Notes under the pieces: generated by a model | Databases searched by the model: none | Told to the model about the DNA's origin: nothing | What the model saw: the letters and a program-made list of their open reading frames with translations, nothing else | Assembly: GCF_010093535.1 (NCBI RefSeq) | Contig: NW_022985180.1 | Location: forward strand, 379,748 to 443,747 | DNA: 64,000 nucleotides | Origin: Lindgomyces ingoldianus | Lineage: Eukaryota; Ascomycota; Dothideomycetes; Pleosporales; Lindgomycetaceae | Direction: 5' to 3' | Position numbers and translations under genes: made by a program | Part shown: piece by piece, positions 34,664 through 45,065 of the stretch | How the letters are laid out: each line of letters starts with the position of its first letter | Numbering within the stretch: the stretch's first letter is position 1

Positions 34664-37600
34664 CTACTCACCGCTATCCCCTTCTCTCCCGCTCCCGTTC
34701 TCCTCCCCACTAACCCACCCTCTCTCCCTCCACGCCCCACTCCTCCCTCCCTCCTTCACCACAACCCTAACGCCCTCAATCCTCATCCCCTTATCCACTG
34801 CCTTACACATATCCACAACTGTTAGTCCCGCCCCCATAACTGCCGTCAACGCCTCCATCTCCACGCCTGTCGCTCCTGTACACTCCACCTTCGCCTCGAT
34901 CCCCACTTCACCCCAGTGCGCCAAATTCGCCTTCATTTCCCCCCCAATATCTGCATTCACGTCCGGGTCACGGAGGAACAACTCAACGCCGACGTGTGAC
35001 AGAGTTATAGGATGGCAGAGTGGAATGATCTCCGGACACATTTTCGCGGCCATGATGCCTGCGATTCGCGCGACGGAGAGGACGTCACCCTTTTTGAGGG
35101 AGTTGGTACGGATGAGGGAGAGTGGAGTGGGATTTGAGAAGGAGACTGTGCCGACGGCGATAGCGGTGCGAACAGTTGGAGTTTTGGTGGAAATAGAGAC
35201 CATGTGTGCGGAGCCAGTAGGTGTTAGATGGGGAAGTGAAGGGGCAGGTGGGGATGATTGGAGTTGTGGGGTTGAGGTAGAGGTTAGGTCCAATGGGGAA
35301 GTAGATGAAGGGTCGTCTTGATCTTGGGTGGATTGGGGGTGGCGGGATGAGGTTGAGAAGGTGCGGGCCCTTTGGTTGGGAGCTCTGAGCCCAGTTCCGG
35401 GTTTGTTTTGCCATGTAAATGGGAGGTCAGGGGAGAGGCCTCTTCCTTCGTTCTTGGCTTCCGGTATACTTTCTAACTGTGATTCTCGTTCTTTGCCCTC
35501 CACACCCTCTAGGTCTTTACCCAGCATGTTCGACAAATACGGGTCCTCCACAAAATTATCTTCTTCTTCTTGCTCTTGTTCCGGTTCCCGTTTTCGAATC
35601 AACGGCTCCTCGTCCCTCAACCAACTCCCCACCTCTGCATCAAACTCATCCAAGTCCACCGACCCCTCGGCATCCCCACTAAGCTTCCCCCTCTTCGAAA
35701 ACACCTCTTCAAACCGCCTCGCCATGCGCTCCGCCGCATCAGCCTCAAGCTCATGTATTTGAACCATCTGATCCAGCACCCTCTTAATGCTTTCATTCCC
35801 CTTAACATCCATCCCCACTCCCCCATTTACACTCACATGATCAAACCTAGTTTTCCACTTCGCCGCTAAAATCTTCAGCCATCGCTTCAACACCTCCCTG
35901 TTTTTGCTAGTCCAGACTTCGTAAGGGAGGGTGTCGATCTTGGGATAGGCGTTTTTGAGACGGTCTTGGAGGCGGAAGAGTTGAGATTGGAGTTCGGGGA
36001 GAGGGCTGTCGAAATCGACGATGAGGCTGTTGTCGATTAGGATGCGGCCGGCGGCAGGAATGGATTTGTCGGTGGAGAGGTGGGACCATTGGGATGGGGA
36101 TGTGGTTTTCTGAGGTTCGGGCCATCGAGGGGGGATGGGGTCGGGTTTGAAGGACGAGCCGAATATGGTAGGGAGAGAGGCGGGAGGGGCGGAAGGTGGT
36201 GTGGATGGAGTCGCAAGTGTAGTGGGTTCTAGGGTGGAGGATTTGACTGTTGACTCCTCTGACTTTTCGGTTGATAGGTTCGTCGTATTCCCGGAATCAT
36301 TCTGGGCCATGATTTGTTTGATGGCGGAGACAGACTGCGCGATGTCGCGTATTTTCTGCGACGAATTGTCTCGCTGTACGTCTGTAACTCTCAGTCTACC
36401 CTTGATTTTTGAAGCTTCCGGTAGAGCCTTTGCGATGTCTGGCCTAACTTTCAATAGCTTCTTCATCTTTTCGTCCCGTTGTCTGAGTAACTCCTTCGAC
36501 TGCTTCTCCAATGCTTTGAGCTTCTCTTGCCTATCCTTATCTTCAGTCTTCAACGACGTAAGCCTGTACTTGAGATCCAGTAGCGATATCTCCGCATCCC
36601 TAATCCTCGTTTCGTGGTTTTCCAAAAGATGGGCTTTCCGACTTTCAATCACGCTCTTCACAGCTGTTTTCTCAAGCTGGGCTCCCTCCCAACCGAGCCC
36701 GTTTATCTCCATCTTAACTAGCAGGCTCGCAGCTTTCTTTCTTTGCCTCCACATTTTCCTAGTTGTCTTCCTCGACATATCCGAATCTTTGCCGAGTTCC
36801 TGAAACCTCTTCCACTCGCCGGGGTCGGTGATCGGGTTACAAAGTTTCTCAGCCTCGAGACGTTTCTCCATATCAGCGATCTTCTTCTCAATCCTTCGAA
36901 TCATGGCTGGAGCGGTCTTCCGCGCTTTCCCCACTTGCGGTTGATCCAGGTCTTGCATTAACCGCGATGTATAAAATTTCTGGCCTGAGATGGTCTTAGC
37001 CTTGTCCAATTCTTGCCTCATCGTTTCTTGCGAGTTCATCATGTCGTCGATATCCTTGATGAACTCAGCTTGAAGCTTCCTCTTGGTTCTCTCCATAGCT
37101 ATTCTCGTATTCGTGTTGACTCCCTCCGGGATCATTCTCGTGCTCGTGGCTTCTTCAGATCTCAGTATTTCCTGGACATCGTAGCGCGCTGTAGAAGTGA
37201 GTTTGCGATGACCACTGGCGGTGAGCTGCGCTTCCATAGAATCCCTTTCTTTGGCAATTTTCTGCATTACCATCGCCGGTCTCACCATCTCGGTGTGATT
37301 CTCTTCCAGCAGTTGTTCCACTTCCGAGTCATGATCGTTGTTCACCGCCGGCTTTACCTCCATAATCTCTTGGCCGTTGTGGTTCATCTGAGACCGAAAA
37401 TGTCGACTCTCATCGTTCATGCCCGACTCTCCCGACAAGATGGCATCCTTTAGCTTGTTGGCCGATGGCGCGACGGTTTCTTGCCGTTCCGCTTTCCGCC
37501 GACGAATCTCCGCCTTCTTATTTTCGACTACTTTTCGCAGTTCCTCCAGCGAGCGCGCGCCATCCTGTCGAGTACGCTCCCCTTCAGACCTTCGCATTGT

Positions 37601-38098
37601 TAAAACGGCAGTTGGGTATCGGGGATTGGCTGACGGTAAGAGTTCTGGAAACAGGTTTGTCCCAGGCTTCATTGTCCCATGATATGCACCTAGAGGGCCC
37701 TTCTCTCCTCGATTTCGCGCTTCAAAAGCACGCCTTTTCACCTTGTGCGCTTTCTTCGATACCGAGCCCCGCACCATCCAGTGTGCACTCGGCCCTAGGC
37801 GGTAAGCTGTCGTAGAGAAGGAGCGGGAAAACATAGGAGCGGCCATGAGTGAGGGATACAAGAAAGGGAGTGGTGGTTGAGTGATAGCTGACCATGGACG
37901 GAGGAATGATGCACTTGGATCGAGGTTTGGGCGATTAGGCAAGTGTGGTTCTTGACGAGGCTGAGAAGACATTGGATGACTGAATGGGTCTGCATAATTA
38001 TCAGCACTGGACGTCACGTACGGATGAAAGAGACATGTATGGGAATGAGGGTAATAATGGGTGTATATAGAGACTGGCTGTGGTCTTCTATCATCCAA
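34664..38098 (-). CDS. MOCS1B/MoaC domain protein with long novel N-terminal region (3' part of the MOCS1 locus)
   Basis: A single open frame of 1144 codons. The last 190 residues are MoaC/MOCS1B, cyclic pyranopterin monophosphate synthase: KKGDVLSVARIAGIMAAK, IIPLCHPITLSHV, GATGVEMEALTA and VVDMCKAVDKGM carry the conserved Lys, His and Asp/Lys active-site residues. Before it lie about 950 residues that I do not recognise: a mitochondrial-type leader (MFSRSFSTTAYR), a long basic coiled-coil part, and a conserved-looking segment (YEVWTSKNREVLKRWLKIL). A second leader-like motif, ARTFSTSSRHP, sits just upstream of MoaC. A splice acceptor (TATGCAG, exon from 37989) can join this frame to MOCS1A upstream. 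If joined, the product is one protein of 1547 aa; if not, it is a separate protein starting at 37971 or 37845. Start uncertain. Confidence 0.8.
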   Translation of the reverse strand: MDDRRPQPVSIYTHYYPHSHTCLFHPYVTSSADNYADPFSHPMSSQPRQEPHLPNRPNLDPSASFLRPWSAITQPPLPFLYPSLMAAPMFSRSFSTTAYRLGPSAHWMVRGSVSKKAHKVKRRAFEARNRGEKGPLGAYHGTMKPGTNLFPELLPSANPRYPTAVLTMRRSEGERTRQDGARSLEELRKVVENKKAEIRRRKAERQETVAPSANKLKDAILSGESGMNDESRHFRSQMNHNGQEIMEVKPAVNNDHDSEVEQLLEENHTEMVRPAMVMQKIAKERDSMEAQLTASGHRKLTSTARYDVQEILRSEEATSTRMIPEGVNTNTRIAMERTKRKLQAEFIKDIDDMMNSQETMRQELDKAKTISGQKFYTSRLMQDLDQPQVGKARKTAPAMIRRIEKKIADMEKRLEAEKLCNPITDPGEWKRFQELGKDSDMSRKTTRKMWRQRKKAASLLVKMEINGLGWEGAQLEKTAVKSVIESRKAHLLENHETRIRDAEISLLDLKYRLTSLKTEDKDRQEKLKALEKQSKELLRQRDEKMKKLLKVRPDIAKALPEASKIKGRLRVTDVQRDNSSQKIRDIAQSVSAIKQIMAQNDSGNTTNLSTEKSEESTVKSSTLEPTTLATPSTPPSAPPASLPTIFGSSFKPDPIPPRWPEPQKTTSPSQWSHLSTDKSIPAAGRILIDNSLIVDFDSPLPELQSQLFRLQDRLKNAYPKIDTLPYEVWTSKNREVLKRWLKILAAKWKTRFDHVSVNGGVGMDVKGNESIKRVLDQMVQIHELEADAAERMARRFEEVFSKRGKLSGDAEGSVDLDEFDAEVGSWLRDEEPLIRKREPEQEQEEEDNFVEDPYLSNMLGKDLEGVEGKERESQLESIPEAKNEGRGLSPDLPFTWQNKPGTGLRAPNQRARTFSTSSRHPQSTQDQDDPSSTSPLDLTSTSTPQLQSSPPAPSLPHLTPTGSAHMVSISTKTPTVRTAIAVGTVSFSNPTPLSLIRTNSLKKGDVLSVARIAGIMAAKMCPEIIPLCHPITLSHVGVELFLRDPDVNADIGGEMKANLAHWGEVGIEAKVECTGATGVEMEALTAVMGAGLTVVDMCKAVDKGMRIEGVRVVVKEGGRSGAWRERGWVSGEENGSGREGDSGE

Positions 38099-38222
38099 GC
38101 GGCGTCCTGATCAAAAACACAACGCTCAGAGCGCCATCCGTGCTGTCGCATTCACCATGATCTCATCAAAGACATCCACGCCATGAATCAAGAAGCAAAG
38201 AGTAAACAAAACGAGGTCGAGG

Positions 38223-39602
38223 TCACCCACCAATTAATATCATCGGGCGGTTCTTCATGTTCTCCAGGTCGCCGATATCAGCATGTTTCTCTGCTTTGCG
38301 CTTGACCGCGCCGCCAATGACTTCCAGCAGCTCTCTTTCTCGTTCGCCCCAGCCGAGAACAGTCTCATTGCCCAGGAAACCGTCTCGACGATCCATTTCA
38401 ATCTGCTTGATGCGCTCAAAGGCTTCTTGGTCAATGGGCTCACCACCATTGTCTTTGCGGAGCAGATCGCGGAGAGAGACCTCGGCATTGCCGTGCAGGC
38501 AGACTTTCAAATTGCCGTCGCTTGTGATTCGTAGCCGGTTGCATGTTCCACAGAAGTCGTTTGTCATGCTGGAGATGAAGCCCACTTTGCCCACAAAGCC
38601 GGGCACTTCATACGTCTTGCTGGTATCGTTCTTATGGCCAGCGACTCGCCTTAAAGCAGGGTACTTGGCCTTAATGATATCTAACATTTCCTGGAAGCTT
38701 ATCATCTTGCCCTGACTCCACTTGTTCCCATCGAAAGGCATGTACTCGATGAAGCGTACCTCGATGTCTTGTTCGCGACCCAGCTCGACAAAAGGAATCA
38801 TGTCGCGCTCATTGAGGCCGCGCATCACGACGCAATTGATCTTGAGCCTCAGGTTGGCACCGACTTTGTTCATTTCTAGAATCCGATCAATGGACTTCAT
38901 AACGGCATCGAAGCCGTTCCGTCTGGTCATGATCTGGAACTGAAACGGGTCCAGGGTATCCAGGCTAAGATTGATGCCCGTCAAGCCTGCTTCTACCATG
39001 CTATCCAATTTCCTGTGTAGCGAAATGCCGTTCGTGGTCAGGGCGAGTTCTCGAAGCCCTTTGGAACGGAGGGTGCCGATGGACTGCATCAGGGGCACGA
39101 TGTCGCGGCGCACGGTGGGCTCCCCGCCCGTCAGACGGATTTTGGTCACGCCTTGGGAGACGAAGAGGGAGGAAAGGTAGAAGATTTCCGGCGTGGTGAG
39201 GAGGTGGGCGGGAGGGGACAGTGGAACTCCCTCTACATCCATTCGTCAGTACACGGAAGCCAAATAAACGTCTACCCGCAACATACCCTCTGGCATACAG
39301 TACAGACACCGGAGATTGCAGCGCTCTGTAATGCTTATCCGCAAGTAGTCATGCTGCCGATTGAACGTATCCGTCAAGAAATCGGAGAAGGGCTTCGCGT
39401 GCTTGATCGCTTCCCTGCGGTGCCCGAGGGCAGTTTGGCCCGCGACCGGGACGGGTGACTCGCGAGCCGGCGGCCCTGAATACTCCAGAGAGTGCAAGAC
39501 GCGAATCGAAGGCGGAATGCTATGTTTGCCACGAAGAGCTCTCCATTTCGAAGCATTGCGCACCGTGGTCGGCCCCGGCCGCATAGAAATCATGGGCGCC
39601 AT
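38223..39602 (-). CDS. cnxABC: GTP 3',8-cyclase, MOCS1A/MoaA part of the molybdopterin locus
   Basis: Two exons, 39602-39287 and 39232-38223, give 441 aa; the intron is 54 nt (GTATGT...TGTAG). This radical-SAM enzyme makes the first intermediate of molybdenum cofactor from GTP. It shows [20 protein letters not shown] with the CxxxCxxC cluster site, [15 protein letters not shown] for SAM binding, and the C-terminal cluster [18 protein letters not shown]. The frame ends [12 protein letters not shown]. The free Gly-Gly end is essential in human MOCS1A. In Aspergillus the two Moco enzymes are fused in cnxABC, and MOCS1B/MoaC lies just downstream here on the same strand. A GT donor overlaps the first Gly codon, so splicing could bypass the stop. 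Confidence 0.93.
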
Positions 39603-40163
39603 TACCTGGAGGAACGAAGAGAGCCTCGCCTAACATCTGGACAAGCGGACATGGGGGATATATACAAATACAACAAGTGCGGGATGAGGGCGAGTTTATG
39701 CCACAAGAGCCTTCGAACAGGAAACTTTGATCGTGCCAAGCCATCGGCGGTTTACTCAGCCGTCTCCGCGGCGAAAGTGGGGTGAAGGCATGCATTTCCG
39801 TCGCCAGCCGCCAATTGCTTCACTCTTCATTCTCCGTAAGCCAGCGTCAGTATGGCATTCCATCTAACCCAGGGTTCTGAGCTCTTGACGCCTGGCTTGG
39901 TGCATATTCCTCCTCAGACTTCCTGCTTCGGTTAGCGCCAAACTAGCATTCACTCCAGACCTGGCCCAACACCCCCCCCTTTCCTCTGGAGGTCATTCGC
40001 ACCTACCATGGGAACATCAACAGAGGCACTTCTGAAGGCTTGACCCTCTTGCTAGAATTAGGAAGAGCGTTAACAGGATCTGAACTTCTGTCCTAAAATA
40101 TCCTTGCCCATGTTCCTCCTTAGTCCAAGAAAAGGCAGCAGATCTTGCTACGAACATGTCCAC
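39603..40163. other. Intergenic region
   Basis: Upstream region of the molybdopterin locus and 3' flank of the small membrane-protein gene. No supported frame. Confidence 0.45.
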
Positions 40164-40694
40164 CTAGTTTACGAACGGCGCCGCTATCCTCCCTGACCCC
40201 TTCAGCCAAAGCACAAGCAAGAGCATCAGTGCAACAACACCCACCCAAATAAGCAATGAGATGCAAGTCAGCCACTCCTTCCTCGTCGTATCTGGTACGT
40301 TCCGTGCTAGCCTCTGAAGCAAATATCGTCTCTTCTTCCTGCGAGTCTCGACATTGATCGATGGAACTTCTTCAGCTAATTGGTTTCTTCCTGTTCTGTG
40401 TTGCTGGTTGGTGATGGGTACCGAGGAGACTTGGCCGCTCGATGCTGTGGCAGACTGCGGCGTGGTGACGCCACTGGAGGCGGGCATGCCGCTGCCGAGT
40501 TCGATGTCGTTGTTAGATGTGTCAGCCCCAGTACTTCCGCGATGGCGAAAGATTGATGAGAAGACCCGGGCTATCCAGAGCTGAGATAGGCTGGGAGGCG
40601 GGCGCGGTGGCAGAGATGTGGGGAAGACTTCTTCCAAGACATCTTCCCTGGCTGGTGGTATGGTGGGCGAGCCCATTTCGTTGAAGGATGGCAT
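40164..40694 (-). CDS. Small single-pass, probably tail-anchored membrane protein
   Basis: An uninterrupted frame of 176 aa starting MPSFNEMGSPTIPPARED. The first 120 residues are polar, rich in Ser, Pro and Thr, with no signal peptide. A basic stretch (ETRRKKRRYLLQRLARN) precedes one hydrophobic helix (LTCISLLIWVGVVALMLLLVLWL) written here in full because it is the main evidence (about residues 143-165). Only some ten residues follow. That layout fits a C-terminally anchored protein facing the cytosol. I do not recognise the family; conservation would be needed to confirm it is a gene. Confidence 0.55.
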   Translation of the reverse strand: MPSFNEMGSPTIPPAREDVLEEVFPTSLPPRPPPSLSQLWIARVFSSIFRHRGSTGADTSNNDIELGSGMPASSGVTTPQSATASSGQVSSVPITNQQHRTGRNQLAEEVPSINVETRRKKRRYLLQRLARNVPDTTRKEWLTCISLLIWVGVVALMLLLVLWLKGSGRIAAPFVN

Positions 40695-42169
40695 TTCGAC
40701 AGGACAGATTGCTGCGCTGCCGTCGTGGATTTATATACGCAGAGATGGCGGAATGCGGTTAGGGCCGCCACTTTCCTTATGAGGATTTGGAACTTGAGTT
40801 TCTTTGCCAACGAAAGCGTGTCGGAGAATAAGGGTAGAACTTATAGGAAGGTGGTTCATTTTGTTGAGTTAGTTCCGTCGTTGAAGTTTGGGTCATTACC
40901 GTTGACGATATCTCCTAACGTAATGTTCGCAAGAAAACTACTCAGCATACGTAGCTCTAACCATAAAACCCCTCTGGAACTTGGCTTGGAGGAATACAAG
41001 CAAGACAAAGAGAATTCATCAGGAAGACGTAAGAAATAATATCTCCCTTTGAAGGTGCCAGAACGAGCATATGGTGAGATATTTTGGGCAGCTTTCCCGA
41101 AGTCTTTCACCTCATGTATGCATGTACAACTTCTACCTCGCCGTTTCTATTCTTCCTGAAACTAAGCGAATAAGGGCTAATTGGCTCACAAACCAGCCCT
41201 TTCCAAGTGTGGTTTGGGCTTTGGTGTCTTCAAGTCTCGGTTTTGTGAGATGAATCAGTGGGATATTGCGTGCTAACAAGGCTTGTAGTGACCACACAAA
41301 CACGCTCAAACAAGACAGAAAGAAGAAACTGCTTGTTCTATTTTGGGTGCTGCTGAGGAAATTTGTATATCGTGGCTGCTGGGCTAGGACCGTCTTTTCG
41401 AGTTCCTCCACTCTTGTTTTACAGTGCAATTGACAGGTAAGGGCACATAACATGGAACTGGCACATTAGTCGATATTATTGGGACGGAAGGGTCGATGTG
41501 AATTTAAGAAATGCAGTCGTTGAAGTTCCTGCTGCACCCTGTCACCTAGCGCGGAACATGGCTGAGGTAATTTTAGGGAAGAGGCTTTCACCTTGTTGAC
41601 GTTCTCCTTAATTCTAGCAAGAGAGCTACCGGGTTGTCATTACCCTAGTGAAGGCCCACATTGCGTTTTAACATGCTGTAGAACCGTCGCCAAACCTCCA
41701 ACAGCATTTTACCCGCACACGTGAATAATGCCAGTCTCCCCCTGCACATCTTCATCTCGTATCTTCCCCTCCGAACCTTCTTCAGACGACCATCGTATCC
41801 TCGCCCGCTCAAATTGTGCTGATTCGTTCACGGAAGAGCAGATTCGAGGTCATTCTAAACTTTTCACATTCACATTCTCTCCTGACAAATTGCTTTGCCA
41901 ATATTCGTATAAGTCATATAGGTATGCATGCAAGACGGCGCATGCCAACCAAGTACACACAGAAAGAACACCGTATCATGCAATGCAATACATACAGGAT
42001 AAGGCCATTCCCCCAGCTCTCCCTGTCCTCTACTCACACACATGCAAACTCACTTTTCTAGCCCTCGGCACCACAAAGCTCCCTTGGTTGTGCATGCTAT
42101 GCGTTCTTCGGACAGTGCCCCTGGAAGCAGAACCTTGGAAGTGAAAAATTCCTGCCGCACATGATCTGC
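40695..42169. other. Intergenic, no gene seen
   Basis: Short frames on both strands only, the longest 138 codons at 41728-42144 (+), which has no motif and overlaps the 3' flank of the next gene. Confidence 0.4.
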
Positions 42170-42943
42170 TCACCACAGGCCTAGAAGCTGGGGCAGCAAC
42201 AGCAAAGCTGGCATCGCTCTGCCCGCTCGAGACGCACTCCCCTGTTTTGCGGGCGCCGTTGGCAGTCCTGTAATCCTCCCCGACAATCCCGTCCCGCTTG
42301 CTATCGGAGCCGCACTTGTAGCGCCGAGGGCTTTACTCGGCTGATCATGGACCGTCACTGTGACGGTCCCCGCAAGCGTGGGGCTCGGAGTCGGAGTCCC
42401 CGTGCCCATCAGTGTCCATGTTACCGACACGCTTTGTCCTGGATCCGGTGCAAATGCGAAGTTCTGAGTATAGCTTAAGACGGGGTCTTTGTTGTTTATC
42501 TCGGGCTTCAAATAGTCGTCCACATACATCTTGATCCAGAAGACCCGTTCTGCGCGCGGGAAATCGGATCCCGGTTTCGGGATGTGCCATTCGTAGGAGC
42601 CAGTGTTTGGGGCGTGGGAGACGATGGTCCCACAGAAGGGGTTTATCCAGTGGTAGCAAAGATCACCGAAGTCGCGGCTGTAACCCCATGAGGTCTTGTC
42701 CCATATTTCGAGGGTAACATTGGAAAAATGCGGGTCTGGTTGCCATCGAATCGTGAATGTGCCCCCGGGAGTGAGAAGGTCATCGCGGTTGGGGTGAGAG
42801 ATAGGCTGCTGGACGCGCGAGGGCTGGGTCGACGGCAGCACCGAAGACTGTGATGTGACGATAGGGATGTATGAGAGAATGTTGAAGATAATGGCGAAAA
42901 GGAAGAAGGGGTAGGAAGAACGGAGGAGCGAGGCTCCCCGCAT
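42170..42943 (-). CDS. GPI-anchored Kre9/Knh1-type cell-wall protein
   Basis: An intronless frame of 257 aa. An N-terminal signal sequence (FFLFAIIFNILSYIPIVTSQ) is followed by an Ig-like domain of the Ser/Thr-rich GPI-anchored / Kre9-Knh1 N-terminal type: LLTPGGTFTIRWQPDP, NVTLEIWDKTSWG, then HAPNTGSYEWHIP and RVFWIKMYVDDY. Two cysteines (LCYHW and FCGTI) could pair. A Thr/Pro/Ser-rich stretch likely to be O-glycosylated follows, then a weak hydrophobic tail (MPALLLLPQLLGLW) suited to GPI addition. Such proteins sit on the plasma membrane or in the wall; related proteins support beta-1,6-glucan assembly. The exact role here is inference. Confidence 0.8.
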   Translation of the reverse strand: MRGASLLRSSYPFFLFAIIFNILSYIPIVTSQSSVLPSTQPSRVQQPISHPNRDDLLTPGGTFTIRWQPDPHFSNVTLEIWDKTSWGYSRDFGDLCYHWINPFCGTIVSHAPNTGSYEWHIPKPGSDFPRAERVFWIKMYVDDYLKPEINNKDPVLSYTQNFAFAPDPGQSVSVTWTLMGTGTPTPSPTLAGTVTVTVHDQPSKALGATSAAPIASGTGLSGRITGLPTAPAKQGSASRAGRAMPALLLLPQLLGLW

Positions 42944-44129
42944 TGTGGAAGGGTTTTACCCCGAGTTCTCCAACACAGTCTCTGATCAAAGCTCGATCTG
43001 AATAAACCAAAAGTAGAAGAAGTTCGTCAATCTTATTCTCCGGGAAACTCTGGGCGAGAGCTTTCGCTCAATCAGAAGTTCAAAAGTCAAACGTTCATCC
43101 TGAAGCAGCGATCCGTGGTCGGTGATCCTTCATCCACCGCTGCCAACATCGCAGCGTTACAACGCCCTTATAATATGGCGAGCGCAACGGCAATTCATTA
43201 CCCCAAATTCGTGATCGTGAATTAATATGTCCCCAATAACTGTTCGGAAGAAACCTCTCTAACATGATTGGATCCTTGTCGCTACCCGTAAATTGTGCTT
43301 GGCGAGCTTAACGGTCAGAGCGGGAAGATCTCCAAAAGCTTGTCTTACGATCCTTTACCATCTGGACATGGTTGAGAGAGCGAGATGGCCTAGACCGCCG
43401 GGACATGTCATGATCTTGTACTAGGGGGATGTAGAGGTTGGGTAAAGAAGGCTCGGGAGAGGCACCCGGGATTAATTCTCACTTGACGCACCCCGCAAAA
43501 GAATTTTCCAGGGCAGTCCCAAGGCCGTAGGACACCAATAAAAAACTTACGGGATTTCCCAAAGTCGTGGTATATTAGTCTTAGTCACAAGCAAGAAGTG
43601 ACTGCCGCAAATATCAGACACCGCCCACAGCACATCGGCTATCCAGCTGGCAGTTTTTAGGTACGGGAACAGCTTGCCATTCCGCTTACAAGAGACAGTC
43701 TCCCTTCGAACGATCGTACAAGAAGCGAGTCTAGCTATGTGTTCCTCACCCAGTAAATGGTCATGTACACCGCCAACTCCCCACTTGCTGGATGTTCTGC
43801 TTATAGAGAATGCATGCGTCACTGCTATAACGATAGGCAAGCGACGTGTGGGATAGTTGACATCATCGTGGTAAATGTACTATGGGAATTTGTTGACGCC
43901 ACAGATAAAGATGTAATGAAATAAGAGAAAAAGGAAGGTCTGGTGCAGAGAGGGGTAGGGCGACTGCCTGGGATCCAGCATCAGTCAGCAGTTGAACTAG
44001 ACGACATAGCCAGCGGAGGACAGGATTAGCTTGACTCTGTCGAATTTGTGAAGCTCACCGTGATTGAAGAGTGCACTTTGGGTTTGTCCGGTGTGTTTGC
44101 GACCCAACTATTGCCCCAACCATTAGTAC
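42944..44129. other. Intergenic region
   Basis: Upstream of the Kre9-type gene and downstream of the next secreted-protein gene. No supported gene. Confidence 0.45.
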
Positions 44130-45065
44130 CTAATCTGACCGAGGAGGCGCATTATACTGACAGGTCCGCGCTTTGCTAGAAGCCGGTGGATGCGCTACAT
44201 TGCACGCCCCAGCAACGGTACAAGTGCTAACACAAATAACGGATTCGAAAGGGCCCTCGGCGAAGATCTTGACACACAAGTAAGTATCATATGAATCTTT
44301 GCAATTCAAGGGAGTGTTTATGGCGGGATTTCTGAGGGAATCGGGGGCATCGTACCCTTTGACTCCACTGTACCCTTTGACTCTATCCATCTTCCCTTTA
44401 TTGTATCCATTCGAGCCTGTAATCACAACCTCAAAGTCATGATCGGTGTACCCGGCGTTATTGGTGTTTTCTATAGTAACTAGTCCACTCCAAAACGCGC
44501 ATTTAATATGTGTTGTTGAAGGCGGGTTCGGGCATTTGGGGCCGACCTCTTGACTTGGGTTACGCTCGAAGAAGATGTTGATGGCGAGACAACCGTCCTG
44601 TTCATTGCACTTGGATGCACACAGATTTGTATCATAGGAATCCAAAGCGATGTACCCTAGAAAGCCGTAAGCGCTGCTGGAAGCATGGAGGTTCCTGAAG
44701 GCCTGCGTATAGTTCGATGGGGTTGGCGCAAAGCTAGCTGCCGAAGCCAGTTGTGGAGAGTTGAGAAATGCATAGCTTGTGTCTGGTTCCACCTTGAATC
44801 CAGCTCCTGTGGGCTTGGGTTGGCATGTGCCGTCTGTTCTCTTCATGAACTTCGGCTCTGAGGCTTGCGGAGTGGCGCTAACCTCGACGGCTACGATTCC
44901 TGATGGCAACACTAGGGCGGAGTTGTAGTTGACCCCTTGCGGCGGTGCACTTCGGTCGATTGAGTAAACCAGGTCATGCCTGTCGTCCGCGGGGCTGAAG
45001 TTGGTCTCCTGGGCGTGAGTGAGGGATACAGCTCCTAATAGTGCTAAAAGCTGGAATGCGCGCAT
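44130..45065 (-). CDS. Secreted cysteine-rich protein of a large fungal family
   Basis: A 311-aa frame with a clear signal peptide (MRAFQLLALLGAVSLTHAQ). The mature part carries KRTDGTCQPKPTGAG, a region with SYAFLNSPQLASAA, then a PAN/apple-like cysteine block (YDTNLCASKCNEQDGCLAINI, shown as its core). Next come VGPKCPNPPSTTHIKCAFW and a strand-rich part (FEVVITGSNGYN). The pattern fits a family with many paralogues in Pezizomycotina, usually annotated as hypothetical or carbohydrate-binding-like. Family members, as I remember them, continue past the point where this frame stops (CQYNAPPRSD). The C-terminus may be truncated, or another exon may be missed. Function is unknown. Confidence 0.75.
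   Translation of the reverse strand: MRAFQLLALLGAVSLTHAQETNFSPADDRHDLVYSIDRSAPPQGVNYNSALVLPSGIVAVEVSATPQASEPKFMKRTDGTCQPKPTGAGFKVEPDTSYAFLNSPQLASAASFAPTPSNYTQAFRNLHASSSAYGFLGYIALDSYDTNLCASKCNEQDGCLAINIFFERNPSQEVGPKCPNPPSTTHIKCAFWSGLVTIENTNNAGYTDHDFEVVITGSNGYNKGKMDRVKGYSGVKGYDAPDSLRNPAINTPLNCKDSYDTYLCVKIFAEGPFESVICVSTCTVAGACNVAHPPASSKARTCQYNAPPRSD

Noticed and set aside
37990..38098. A 32-nt intron (GTACGT...ATGCAG) inside the start of the MoaC-containing frame
   Set aside because: Too short for a fungal spliceosomal intron; the same acceptor paired with the donor at 38230 is more reasonable.
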